From assembly GCA_031431435.1 (NCBI GenBank), contig JANPDI010000209.1, positions 1 to 5,718 of the forward strand: 5,718 nt of DNA, written 5' to 3'. The position numbers and the translations under genes are program-made. Of this stretch, positions 1 through 5,718 are shown in pieces. Each line of letters begins with the position of its first letter. Position 1 is the stretch's first letter. The notes under the pieces were generated by a model. It made no database searches. It was not told the origin of the DNA and was given only the letters and a program-made list of their open reading frames with translations. The stretch comes from UKL13-2 sp031431435 (GTDB lineage: Bacteria > Pseudomonadota > Gammaproteobacteria > Burkholderiales > Usitatibacteraceae).

Positions 1-23
1 TGCGCACGATGTATAGTCGAGCC

Positions 24-245
24 ATGCAAAAATTTGGTTTCAAAATTCAGACCAAAAGCGGCACCAATGTGGACCATCTGGTGGTACACGCGGTCGATCA
101 GCCCGCGGCCGAGGAAAAACTGCGCAAGATGTATCACCAATGCAAAATCGTCGAGGCACGTGTTATCGACGATTTGCCGCGCGGCGAAGGTACCGACCTT
201 GAAGGGGCTATTTCGTTGATTGTCGGGCAGGATACAAAACCATAG
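24..245 (+). CDS. Small conserved-looking protein of unknown function, 73 aa
   Basis: I do not recognise this protein with certainty. It reads as a genuine small soluble protein: mixed polarity, no signal peptide, no membrane segment and balanced codon use. The N-terminus (MQKFGFKIQTKSG) alternates in a beta-strand pattern. The middle is a charged, probably helical stretch (AAEEKLRKMY, residues about 29-38), and a second strand-like part follows (CKIVEARVID, about 41-50). Together these suggest a compact alpha/beta domain. The ATG at 24 is preferred because it starts directly on the first predicted strand. An in-frame ATG at 9 would add five residues, and the frame stays open to the window edge. 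No strong Shine-Dalgarno sequence is visible before either start. The gene converges on the ParA-type gene, with only about 23 bases between the two stop codons. Being a gene is well supported; function is unknown. Confidence 0.72.
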   Translation: MQKFGFKIQTKSGTNVDHLVVHAVDQPAAEEKLRKMYHQCKIVEARVIDDLPRGEGTDLEGAISLIVGQDTKP

Positions 246-250
246 TTTTG

Positions 251-263
251 TTGACCCGGTCAA
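251..263. other. Short palindrome between two convergent genes
   Basis: TTGACC-C-GGTCAA is a perfect 6+1+6 inverted repeat. It fills about half of the gap between the stop codon of the small gene and the stop codon of the ParA-type gene. Its position would suit a bidirectional transcription end. The stem is short, however, and no T-run follows it on either strand, so it is not a classical intrinsic terminator. It could equally be a chance palindrome. Confidence 0.25.
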
Positions 264-268
264 AGCCT

Positions 269-1120
269 CTAGCTGAAAATCGAGGCGGGACGCGGCATTT
301 CAGGCATAAATACCGGAAACGGCACGCCGATAATGGACTTTTCATTTCCAACATCTTGCCGCATGAATGCGCTTGACGACAGTTCGTCATACAGCGCCTG
401 ATAGTCCTTTGCGCCGCGACTGTCCGGCGCGTGATCAAAAACGTCTTTTTCAGCAAACGGACTTTCGGCGATCGAGACACTTTCCGCGATGCGCGTTTCA
501 CACACCTCGGCGCCAAATTTTTCACGAAAATCGCGGTCAATCTCCCACGACATTTTGCGGCGCGCATCAAACCGGGTAATCACGTAGCAACGAGCGATAC
601 GTTTTTTGAGTACCGGCCCGAGCGCGTTCAATGTCTTCTCAACCTGCATCGCACCTTTGACCGCGAGGTAGTCAGCCGAGACCGGCACCAACACCTTGTC
701 CGCGGCAAAAATCGCCGACAACGACAACACACCGAGCAGCGGGCAACAATCAATAATCACCGGCCGCACACCATTCAATTGCTCACGAATCAAGGCGAAC
801 TTGAGCTTATTCAGAATGTTAGGACCCTTGCCAAACTGTGTATCAATCTTTGCCAGCTCAAGATGCGCCGGCAACAAATGCCAGCCACGGCCGGTGTCCT
901 GGATGATATCGGCAAGCGGTTTGTTGTCGCGGTAGTGGGCATAGAGACTTTGCTCTGACCCGTTGATGGTCACACCGGACAGCGCTGTCAGATGCGCTTG
1001 CGGATCCAAATCGATGGCAAGCGGGTGTTGGCCGGCACGCGCGAGTGCGGCGGCGAGATTCAACGCCGTGGTGGTTTTGCCGACACCACCCTTTTGGTTA
1101 AAAACCGTGATTCGAGCCAT
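269..1120 (-). CDS. ParA/Soj/MinD-family partitioning ATPase, orphan, 283 aa
   Basis: This is a P-loop ATPase of the ParA/MinD superfamily, a group that forms ATP dimers on DNA or membranes and positions chromosomes, plasmids or protein cargo. The deviant Walker A motif KGGVGKTT lies at residues 10-17, with the signature lysine K10 and catalytic K15. Walker A' is LAIDLDPQ (34-41), with D37 and D39. Walker B is VIID (121-124), followed by CCPLLG where many relatives have a D-x-PP-like turn. There is no N-terminal helix-turn-helix extension, which fits small chromosomal or orphan ParAs rather than P1-type plasmid ParA. After the usual fold, which ends near residue 250 (YQALYDELSS), a tail of about 30 residues follows, rich in proline and hydrophobics (for example GVPFPVFMPEMPRP). 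The ATG at 1120 puts the P-loop in the standard position; its Shine-Dalgarno is weak. No parB gene or classical parS site is in the window, so the cargo is unknown. Confidence 0.93.
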   Translation of the reverse strand: MARITVFNQKGGVGKTTTALNLAAALARAGQHPLAIDLDPQAHLTALSGVTINGSEQSLYAHYRDNKPLADIIQDTGRGWHLLPAHLELAKIDTQFGKGPNILNKLKFALIREQLNGVRPVIIDCCPLLGVLSLSAIFAADKVLVPVSADYLAVKGAMQVEKTLNALGPVLKKRIARCYVITRFDARRKMSWEIDRDFREKFGAEVCETRIAESVSIAESPFAEKDVFDHAPDSRGAKDYQALYDELSSSAFMRQDVGNEKSIIGVPFPVFMPEMPRPASIFS

Positions 1121-1153
1121 CTGCAGGCTTTCAAAATCTTGCGCGGGATTGGT

Positions 1154-1182
1154 TTTTTAACACGAAATCAATACCTTGCCAA
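1154..1182 (-). promoter_or_regulatory. Candidate sigma-70 promoter for the ParA-type gene
   Basis: On the minus strand, TTGGCA (1177-1182, five of six matches to TTGACA) is followed by a 17-base spacer and TAAAAA (1154-1159, four of six matches to TATAAT). It lies about 35 bases upstream of the ATPase start codon, in the most AT-rich part of the intergenic region. The position and spacing are right, but the -10 is imperfect and its match depends on a T-run. This is a prediction by eye only. Confidence 0.33.
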
Positions 1183-1282
1183 GCAATTCTCACAAAAAGC
1201 AGGAAATATGACGCGTAAGTTCCGAATTTGGACGCTGGGCGCGCAAACATCAACACGGCCAATCACAGACTCTAAAGGCGAA

Positions 1283-1444
1283 TCATGACAGCCGTAGGTC
1301 GGTCAGCTTGTTGTGCTGATCGATCTTGTTGGGCGCCGGTTCGGACGCAAACAGCGCATTGGCAATGGGAACTTTTTCCGGTCTATTGGCAAACTTGTGC
1401 ATTGAACCCGTCGCGACACCAGCTCCATGACGCCATTGCGGCAT
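1283..1444 (-). CDS. Candidate small protein upstream of the ParA-type gene, 53 aa, unknown
   Basis: I do not recognise this product. The frame starts with ATG at 1444, preceded by TAAGG about eight bases upstream, and ends with TGA at 1283-1285. A second in-frame ATG at 1402 would give 39 residues. The C-terminal 30 residues look like real protein: EKVPIANALFASEPAP, followed by NKIDQHNKLTDLRLS. Codons there mostly end in G or C, and rare amino acids are few. The overlapping frames here are rich in Arg or in Cys/Trp and look like shadows. The first 14 residues are less convincing. The gene would be co-directional with the ATPase gene, about 160 bases upstream, with a possible ATPase promoter between them. 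It has no signal peptide or membrane segment and is probably soluble or disordered. It could be a small partner of the ATPase, a degraded gene remnant, or a chance frame. Confidence 0.35.
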   Translation of the reverse strand: MPQWRHGAGVATGSMHKFANRPEKVPIANALFASEPAPNKIDQHNKLTDLRLS

Positions 1445-1556
1445 TTCACGCGCCTTACCGGTCGTTCGTCACATTTTCCTTCCGCTTTCACGGGGTGTGC
1501 CGGTAGTATGCGCACTGCCGCCAAAAGCGCATCCTTCCTCAACTATCGGTATCCCC

Positions 1557-3788
1557 GTGACTTCACCAAAAATTCACCTCCTCTGTGTCGCCATCGTGTT
1601 GTATTGCCATCAAAGCACCGCGCAAACAACCACCCCGCGGCCCAGCGCCGAACCGCCCAAAGCCGAAAAATCTGAAAAAGATACCCCGCCGCCAAAACCG
1701 GCCGCCAAACCGGCACCAAAAACTGAGGCCATTGAAGTCAAGAGTGCGCAGGTTTACGACGAACGCAAAGACGACACGGCAACCAAGCTGGTGGTCAATT
1801 CCGCTGAGATCATGAAATTTGGCGACACGCAGCTCGCCGATGTGTTGAAGCGCCTGCCGGGCATCACCGTACAAGGTAGCAGCATCCGTATGCGCGGCTT
1901 GGGTAACGGTTACACACAAATCCTGATTGACGGTGAACGCGCGCCACCCGGATTCACCATCGATCAACTCTCCCCGACAGTGATTGAACGTATCGAGATC
2001 CTGCGTGCGGCAACAGCCGAATTCAGTACCCAGTCGATTGCCGGCACGATCAATATCGTACTGAAGAAAAAAGTTTCCCTTGCACAGCGCGAGGTTCGGG
2101 CCGTGCATGCACAAGGCAGCTTCTACAAATCACCCAGCGCCAATTTTGTTGTTTCGGACAAAGCCGGCGACTTTTCCTATTCGGTCAACGGCTATTTTTA
2201 CCAAAACGAAAACAACTTCCCTTATGCCATTACCGAGACCGGCTTTGATGCGGCGGGGAATCGTATTCTGTTCCGCGCCTCCAACGGCCTCTCAAAGGGA
2301 ACAGGTAATGGTGGCGGGATTGGGCCACGCCTGAACTGGACACTCAAGAATGGCGATACCTTGACCTGGCAGAGCTTTGTCAATATCAATCATGGTGGTG
2401 GCGACGGCGCGTTCCGGTATGACCAGCTGATCGGCGCCACACCACTGACCAATTCGAACACGTCACGTTATGAATATGTAAACGACTTCATCCGGACCGA
2501 TTTGAACTGGATTGCCAAGCTCGCCGACGGCGCAAAGCTGGACACAAAATTCGGCGTATCCGCCAATGCCAATCGCAACAACAACTATTCACGCGGCTTT
2601 AACGCAACCAACCAGCAAAATCTGGATCGCAGCAACGAGAGTAGCAGCCGTGAGCGCGGCGCGACCTTTACCGGCAAATATTCAACACCCATCGTTGAAG
2701 GTCATGCGCTGGTCGCCGGCTGGGACACAGGGGTCAGCAAGCGCAATGTGGAAAGCCGTATACGCGATATCGCCTTCCCCGGCATATTACCGGCCATCAC
2801 GCCGATCAACACCAGCGAAGACTTCAACGCCGAAGTCTTGAAACTTGCCGCATTCGCCCAAGACGAATGGAATGTGACCAAGCAATGGTCGATTTATCTC
2901 GGCCTGCGCTGGGAGGGTCTCACCACCACCAGCGAGGGCAGCAGTTACAGCACCATTCGCAATCGTTCCAGTGTGTGGAGCCCGATTGCGCAAACACTTT
3001 ACAAGTTACCCGACCGCAAGGGCGAACAGATTCGTCTGGCACTCACCCGCACCTACAAGGCACCGAACACCAACAGCCTCATTCCAAGACGCTTCACATC
3101 GATCGACAATAAGCCAACCTCGCCCGACTTCCAGGGCAACCCCGACTTGCGGCCGGAGCTTGCCACCGGCATCGATATTGCGCTGGAAAAATTTTGGGAT
3201 CAGGGTGCATCAGTAAGTTTGTCAGCGGCGGTACGCCGCATCACCGAATACAACCGGCAGGGATTACGCTTCATCAACAATCGCTGGGTGCAGTTGCCGG
3301 TGAATGACGGCACGGCCAACACCAAAAGTCTCGAGTTCGACGCAAAGCTGCCGCTGCAAAAATTTTACCCCGACGCACCCGGCATCGACTTCCGGCTCAA
3401 TATGAATCGCAACTGGTCACAGGTCGATTCGGTGCCGGGTCCCAACAACCGGCTGGACGCGCAAACACCGTTCAGCGGTACCGCGGGTCTCGACTACCGG
3501 ATGAAAAATGGTGTGGTCAGCGCTGGCGGCAGTTACAGTTTTCGCAGCGGTGGTGACGTGCGCACCGGTATCAATCAACTGACCTACCTCACCGCCAAAC
3601 GCGATTTGGACATCTACGCGTTGTGGAAAATCACGCCCCAAACACAGGTGCGTCTGACCCTCTCAAACATTCTCAAGCCATCATCGGTAAACGAGAATAC
3701 TTACTTCGACAGTTTTGGCCGCACCGTCACCAGCACCAACACACCATCCAAACCAAACGTCAGGCTGGGATTGGAAGTAAAGCTATAG
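1557..3788 (+). CDS. TonB-dependent outer-membrane receptor, 743 aa, substrate unknown
   Basis: This is an outer-membrane active transporter driven by TonB-ExbB-ExbD, and such receptors usually carry ferric siderophores, vitamins or oligosaccharides. From the GTG at 1557 the protein starts with a signal peptide: K5 and H7, hydrophobic core LLCVAIVLYC (8-17), and probable cleavage after STA (residue 22). A linker rich in Pro, Lys and Ala follows (about 27-57), then a TonB-box-like IEVKSA (59-64). The plug domain has a typical consensus: LADVLKRLPGITVQG, then SIRMRGLGNGYTQILIDG, then IERIEILRAATAEFSTQSIAGTINIVLKKK split around short gaps. The rest is rich in alternating aromatic and polar strands with N/G/D turns, as in a 22-strand barrel. 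The chain ends RLGLEVKL, with Leu rather than the usual terminal Phe or Trp. An in-frame GTG at 1497 would put 20 extra residues before the signal peptide and is disfavoured. The Shine-Dalgarno is poor in both cases. No regulator or TonB gene is adjacent, so the substrate cannot be assigned. Confidence 0.93.
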   Translation: MTSPKIHLLCVAIVLYCHQSTAQTTTPRPSAEPPKAEKSEKDTPPPKPAAKPAPKTEAIEVKSAQVYDERKDDTATKLVVNSAEIMKFGDTQLADVLKRLPGITVQGSSIRMRGLGNGYTQILIDGERAPPGFTIDQLSPTVIERIEILRAATAEFSTQSIAGTINIVLKKKVSLAQREVRAVHAQGSFYKSPSANFVVSDKAGDFSYSVNGYFYQNENNFPYAITETGFDAAGNRILFRASNGLSKGTGNGGGIGPRLNWTLKNGDTLTWQSFVNINHGGGDGAFRYDQLIGATPLTNSNTSRYEYVNDFIRTDLNWIAKLADGAKLDTKFGVSANANRNNNYSRGFNATNQQNLDRSNESSSRERGATFTGKYSTPIVEGHALVAGWDTGVSKRNVESRIRDIAFPGILPAITPINTSEDFNAEVLKLAAFAQDEWNVTKQWSIYLGLRWEGLTTTSEGSSYSTIRNRSSVWSPIAQTLYKLPDRKGEQIRLALTRTYKAPNTNSLIPRRFTSIDNKPTSPDFQGNPDLRPELATGIDIALEKFWDQGASVSLSAAVRRITEYNRQGLRFINNRWVQLPVNDGTANTKSLEFDAKLPLQKFYPDAPGIDFRLNMNRNWSQVDSVPGPNNRLDAQTPFSGTAGLDYRMKNGVVSAGGSYSFRSGGDVRTGINQLTYLTAKRDLDIYALWKITPQTQVRLTLSNILKPSSVNENTYFDSFGRTVTSTNTPSKPNVRLGLEVKL

Positions 3789-3856
3789 CGGAAAAGCGAA
3801 TTGGGCGGTCAAGGGGTTGGCATCTGGCGAGACATCATTAAATCATCCCCGTCAGC

Positions 3857-4615
3857 TCAAGCGCCTGCCCGGGCGGCCGGAAATTGCCGCGCCATGCCAT
3901 CGAGGTTGTCGGTAAATATGCCGTCGACACCGATTTTCATCAGTTCTGCCGCACGGTCAATGTCGTTAACCGTATAGACCTTCACCCTGGTGCCGCGCGC
4001 ATGTAAATGCCGCACCATGTCCACGTCGATGCATCGATGATGGCAATTCAGTGACACGGCGTCGAGTTCGTCGAGCAACAAATCGTGTTCGCGTCGATAG
4101 TCCTCGACCAGCAGGCCGAGCGGCAATCCCGTTGCCGTTGCGTGTGCGGCACGCAACGCCTCGACACTGAACGACGACAGCAGCGGCTTGACCGCGTGAC
4201 CGCGGGCGATTTCTTCGGCCAGCACGGCCACTGCCCGGCCGGTTTCCGACTCGCGCCCTTCACACGGCTTGATTTCGATATTGGCGTTCATGCCGTTGAT
4301 GTGCAGAAATTTCATCACCGCGGAGAAACGCGGGATTTTTTCGCCGGCGAATGCCGCGCCCTTCCACGCGCCGGCGTCGAGCGTTTCAAGCATCGCGGCG
4401 GTTTTCTCTTTGAACAGACCGACGCCGCTACTGGTGCGTTCGAGTGTATCGTCGTGCATCAGCATGGCAACGCCGTCGGCACTGAGCTTGACATCAAACT
4501 CGACCGCACGGTAACCGTGATGCTGCGCCATCTTCATGCCGGCAAGTGTGTTCTCGGGCGCAAGTGCGCCGCCGCCGCGGTGGGCAAACAGCATGGGATA
4601 GGGCCAAAAATTCAT
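3857..4615 (-). CDS. ugpQ: Glycerophosphodiester phosphodiesterase, cytosolic, 252 aa
   Basis: The enzyme hydrolyses glycerophosphodiesters, the deacylation products of phospholipids, to sn-glycerol-3-phosphate and an alcohol. It is a metal-dependent TIM barrel of the GDPD family. All key motifs are visible: AHRGGGALAPENT (11-23) with catalytic His12; VEFDVKLSADG (38-48) with metal ligands Glu39 and Asp41; HDDTLERTSSG (54-64) with catalytic His54; NIEIKP (112-117) with ligand Glu114. Near the C-terminus are VKVYTVN and GVDGIFTDNLD, typical of the last barrel strands. There is no signal peptide, so it should be cytoplasmic like UgpQ rather than periplasmic like GlpQ, and the length of about 250 fits UgpQ. 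An upstream in-frame GTG at 4621 would add two residues, but the Shine-Dalgarno spacing favours the ATG at 4615. It is the last gene of the thiL-pgpA-ugpQ cluster and converges with the receptor gene. Confidence 0.95.
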   Translation of the reverse strand: MNFWPYPMLFAHRGGGALAPENTLAGMKMAQHHGYRAVEFDVKLSADGVAMLMHDDTLERTSSGVGLFKEKTAAMLETLDAGAWKGAAFAGEKIPRFSAVMKFLHINGMNANIEIKPCEGRESETGRAVAVLAEEIARGHAVKPLLSSFSVEALRAAHATATGLPLGLLVEDYRREHDLLLDELDAVSLNCHHRCIDVDMVRHLHARGTRVKVYTVNDIDRAAELMKIGVDGIFTDNLDGMARQFPAARAGA

Positions 4616-4619
4616 ATGC

Positions 4620-4625
4620 ACCTCA
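4620..4625 (-). promoter_or_regulatory. ugpQ ribosome-binding site overlapping the pgpA stop
   Basis: On the minus strand the bases read TGAGGTGCATATG. TGA is the pgpA stop, GAGGT overlapping it is a good Shine-Dalgarno sequence, and the ATG of ugpQ follows GAGG by five bases. This spacing decides for the ATG at 4615 over the GTG at 4621, which itself lies on the Shine-Dalgarno bases. The overlap implies translational coupling of ugpQ to pgpA. Confidence 0.7.
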
Positions 4626-5102
4626 CACCATCAGTGATTGCGCCGCGACGATACAGGCAATCGAAAACACCGCCGCCAACAGATCGTCAAACATCACGCC
4701 AAACCCACCCTTGATCTTCCGATCGGCCAATCCAATCGGCCACGGCTTGGTGATATCAAACAAACGGAACAATAAGAACGCACACAACACCCACCAGAAC
4801 GTCGTGGGCGTGAAGGCCAGCACCAACATAAAGGCGACGATTTCATCGATGACAATGCCACCATGATCAGATACACCCAGCGACTTACCCGCCACGCTGG
4901 ATGCCCAAATGCCGATCGAGAACAAAAACACAATCACGGCGCCGGTCACCGCCGGCATACCGACGCTGTGCAGCACGGCGAACAGTGGCAGAGCAACCAG
5001 CGTGCCCCAGGTGCCCGGTGCCTTTTTTGCCAGCCCGGCACCAAAGCCAAAGGCGATAAAGTGCGCCGGGTGTGCCAATAGAAATTGTCGATCGGCAATC
5101 AT
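4623..5102 (-). CDS. pgpA: Phosphatidylglycerophosphatase A, inner membrane, 159 aa
   Basis: PgpA removes phosphate from phosphatidylglycerophosphate to give phosphatidylglycerol, the last step of that anionic lipid's synthesis, and acts in the inner membrane. The family pattern is complete: AHFIAFGFGAGL then KKAPGTWGT (residues 13-34); DHGGIVIDEIV (79-89) with acidic D79, D86 and E87; FRLFDITKPWPI (112-123); and KGGFGVMFDDLLA (131-143) with D139 and D140. Four hydrophobic segments alternate with these acidic motifs (about 35-50, 52-70, 88-112 and 141-156), as expected for this polytopic membrane enzyme, and the length of about 160-170 fits the family. The start ATG at 5102 is preceded by CAGG with five bases of spacing. 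The thiL stop lies 9 bases upstream, a very common partnership in proteobacteria. All residues I associate with the family are present, so it should be functional. Confidence 0.96.
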   Translation of the reverse strand: MIADRQFLLAHPAHFIAFGFGAGLAKKAPGTWGTLVALPLFAVLHSVGMPAVTGAVIVFLFSIGIWASSVAGKSLGVSDHGGIVIDEIVAFMLVLAFTPTTFWWVLCAFLLFRLFDITKPWPIGLADRKIKGGFGVMFDDLLAAVFSIACIVAAQSLMV

Positions 5103-5107
5103 CGAGG

Positions 5108-5111
5108 CCTG
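5108..5111 (-). promoter_or_regulatory. pgpA ribosome-binding site in the thiL-pgpA gap
   Basis: On the minus strand, TAG (thiL stop) is followed by CAGG, then five bases and the pgpA ATG. The Shine-Dalgarno match is short but well spaced. With no room for a promoter or terminator between the genes, pgpA must be read from the thiL transcript or from a promoter inside thiL. Confidence 0.5.
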
Positions 5112-5718
5112 CTACATCGGCTCGGCAAAATGATCAAAACTGCTCGCGCCGATTTGTGCATCTGACAGTGGCAGCCCGTTTTCATCCAGCACCACCACCT
5201 CGGCCTCGCCACTTTTCATGGTGCCTATCCGGGTCAGCGCCAGCGCCATATCCTCACCAATCGATATGATGGTGGCACGCGCTGATGGCGGTGCCGTAAA
5301 ACACAAGTCGTAATCGTCGCCGCCGGCCAGTGCACACGGCAACCGCATCGCCGGCCCGACTGATAACAGCGCGGCGTGGCAGGGAATCTGCGGCCAGTGG
5401 ATCTCCGCGCCGAGGCCGGATCGTTCACAAACATGTCCGAGATCGGCAATCAGCCCATCGGAAATATCAATCGCGGCAATGTTGGTGCGGGCAATATTGG
5501 CAAGACGCATGCCCAGCGCAATGCGCGGCTCGGGCATCAGCAGTCGCGCCATGGCGCGTGCCAACACGTTGGCCTTCAGATTGATTTCGTCACGCAAATG
5601 ACGCAGCGCCAGCGCCGCACCGCCAAGCGAGCCCGACACCCAGATGTCATCACCCGCGCGGGCGAAGTCGCGTTGCAATGCACGCCCCGGCGCAACCTGC
5701 CCCATTGCAGTGATGGTG
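5112..5718 (-). CDS. thiL: Thiamine-phosphate kinase, C-terminal two thirds, cut by window edge
   Basis: ThiL phosphorylates thiamine monophosphate with ATP to thiamine diphosphate, the active cofactor, in the cytosol. Only about 201 codons are present; the gene continues beyond base 5718 and about 120 N-terminal residues are missing, compared with a usual length near 320. The frame reads through the window edge (TITAMGQVAPGRAL), matching the typical ThiL strand at the end of the N-terminal domain, so the internal ATG at 5705 is not the start. Visible family features, counted from the edge: GDDIWVSGSLGGAALAL (22-38), MPEPRIALG (61-69), AAIDISDGLIADL (81-93) with acidic D84 and D87, and AGGDDYDLCFT (131-141). 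The last replaces the common GGEDYEL with Asp at both acidic sites, a conservative change. The fold is the PurM/AIRS-like kinase type. The gene ends with TAG 9 bases before pgpA and is probably the upstream member of that operon. Confidence 0.95.
   Translation of the reverse strand, partial: TITAMGQVAPGRALQRDFARAGDDIWVSGSLGGAALALRHLRDEINLKANVLARAMARLLMPEPRIALGMRLANIARTNIAAIDISDGLIADLGHVCERSGLGAEIHWPQIPCHAALLSVGPAMRLPCALAGGDDYDLCFTAPPSARATIISIGEDMALALTRIGTMKSGEAEVVVLDENGLPLSDAQIGASSFDHFAEPM

Larger units (their letters stand above)
1121..1556. other. Divergent intergenic region between the ATPase and receptor genes
   Basis: About 435 bases separate the ParA-type gene (leftward) from the chosen receptor start (rightward). 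The part nearest the ATPase (1141-1210) is the most AT-rich and holds a candidate leftward promoter. The middle (1283-1444) holds a leftward candidate reading frame, listed separately. I see no convincing rightward sigma-70 promoter for the receptor; the best -10-like hexamer is TAGTAT at 1504-1509, with no matching -35. I also see no Fur-box-like palindrome, riboswitch, parS-like palindrome, tRNA or intrinsic terminator. A short stem (GGTCAGC/GCTGATC, about 1301-1321) lies inside the candidate reading frame and lacks a T-run. Confidence 0.6.

Noticed and set aside
265..286. GCCTC/GAGGC stem at the 3' end of the ParA-type gene as a terminator
   Set aside because: It is only five base pairs with a 12-base loop, it overlaps the coding end, and no T-run follows.
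431..958. Rightward 175-codon frame inside the ParA-type gene
   Set aside because: It is antisense to a gene with clear Walker motifs, and its product is rich in Arg, His and Gln without recognisable domains.
1285..1506. Rightward 73-codon frame upstream of the receptor
   Set aside because: The product is rich in Cys, Trp and His with no domain-like pattern, and it opposes the more protein-like leftward frame over the same bases.
1303..1542. Leftward 79-codon frame in the intergenic region
   Set aside because: It needs a TTG start and its product is very rich in Arg, with scattered Cys and Pro. This looks like a shadow of the neighbouring frame. A frameshift joining it to the 53-codon frame cannot be excluded but has no positive support.
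1563..2114. Leftward 183-codon frame over the receptor's signal peptide and plug region
   Set aside because: Its Gly/Phe/Arg-rich stretch is simply the reverse complement of the receptor's Pro/Lys-rich spacer, and the receptor's plug motifs are unmistakable.
3789..3856. Terminator between the convergent receptor and ugpQ genes
   Set aside because: I looked for a stem with a T-run on both strands and found only GGGG/CCCC separated by a long loop, which is not convincing.
4085..4714. Rightward 209-codon frame across ugpQ and the end of pgpA
   Set aside because: It is fully antisense to ugpQ, whose catalytic motifs are complete. The long open frame is a by-product of GC-rich codon use on the other strand.

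Overview
The window looks like the chromosome of a beta- or gammaproteobacterium. This rests on the thiL-pgpA gene pair, which is typical of those classes, on the TonB-dependent outer-membrane receptor, and on a moderately GC-rich sequence with mostly G/C third codon positions. I cannot name a genus. I see no insertion sequence, integrase, phage gene, CRISPR array, tRNA or rRNA. I found no clearly new multi-gene system, and most of the window is ordinary housekeeping and transport.

Layout from left to right: a small 73-residue unrecognised protein (+) converges on a ParA/MinD-type ATPase gene (-). No ParB gene is visible. Next comes a divergent intergenic region of about 435 bases between the ATPase gene and a large TonB-dependent receptor gene (+). 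This region holds a possible promoter for the ATPase and one overlooked 53-codon reading frame (-) upstream of the ATPase, which is the most interesting loose end in the window. The receptor converges with a minus-strand cluster, read from the right edge inward: thiL (thiamine-phosphate kinase, 5' end cut off by the window), pgpA (phosphatidylglycerophosphatase A) and ugpQ (glycerophosphodiester phosphodiesterase).

thiL, pgpA and ugpQ are almost certainly one transcription unit. The thiL-pgpA gap is 9 bases, and the ugpQ ribosome-binding site overlaps the pgpA stop codon. pgpA makes phosphatidylglycerol and ugpQ recovers glycerol-3-phosphate from deacylated phospholipids, so the last two genes share phospholipid and glycerol-phosphate metabolism. 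thiL makes thiamine diphosphate and is probably linked to them only by conserved gene order. The receptor and the ATPase show no evident functional link to the cluster or to each other.
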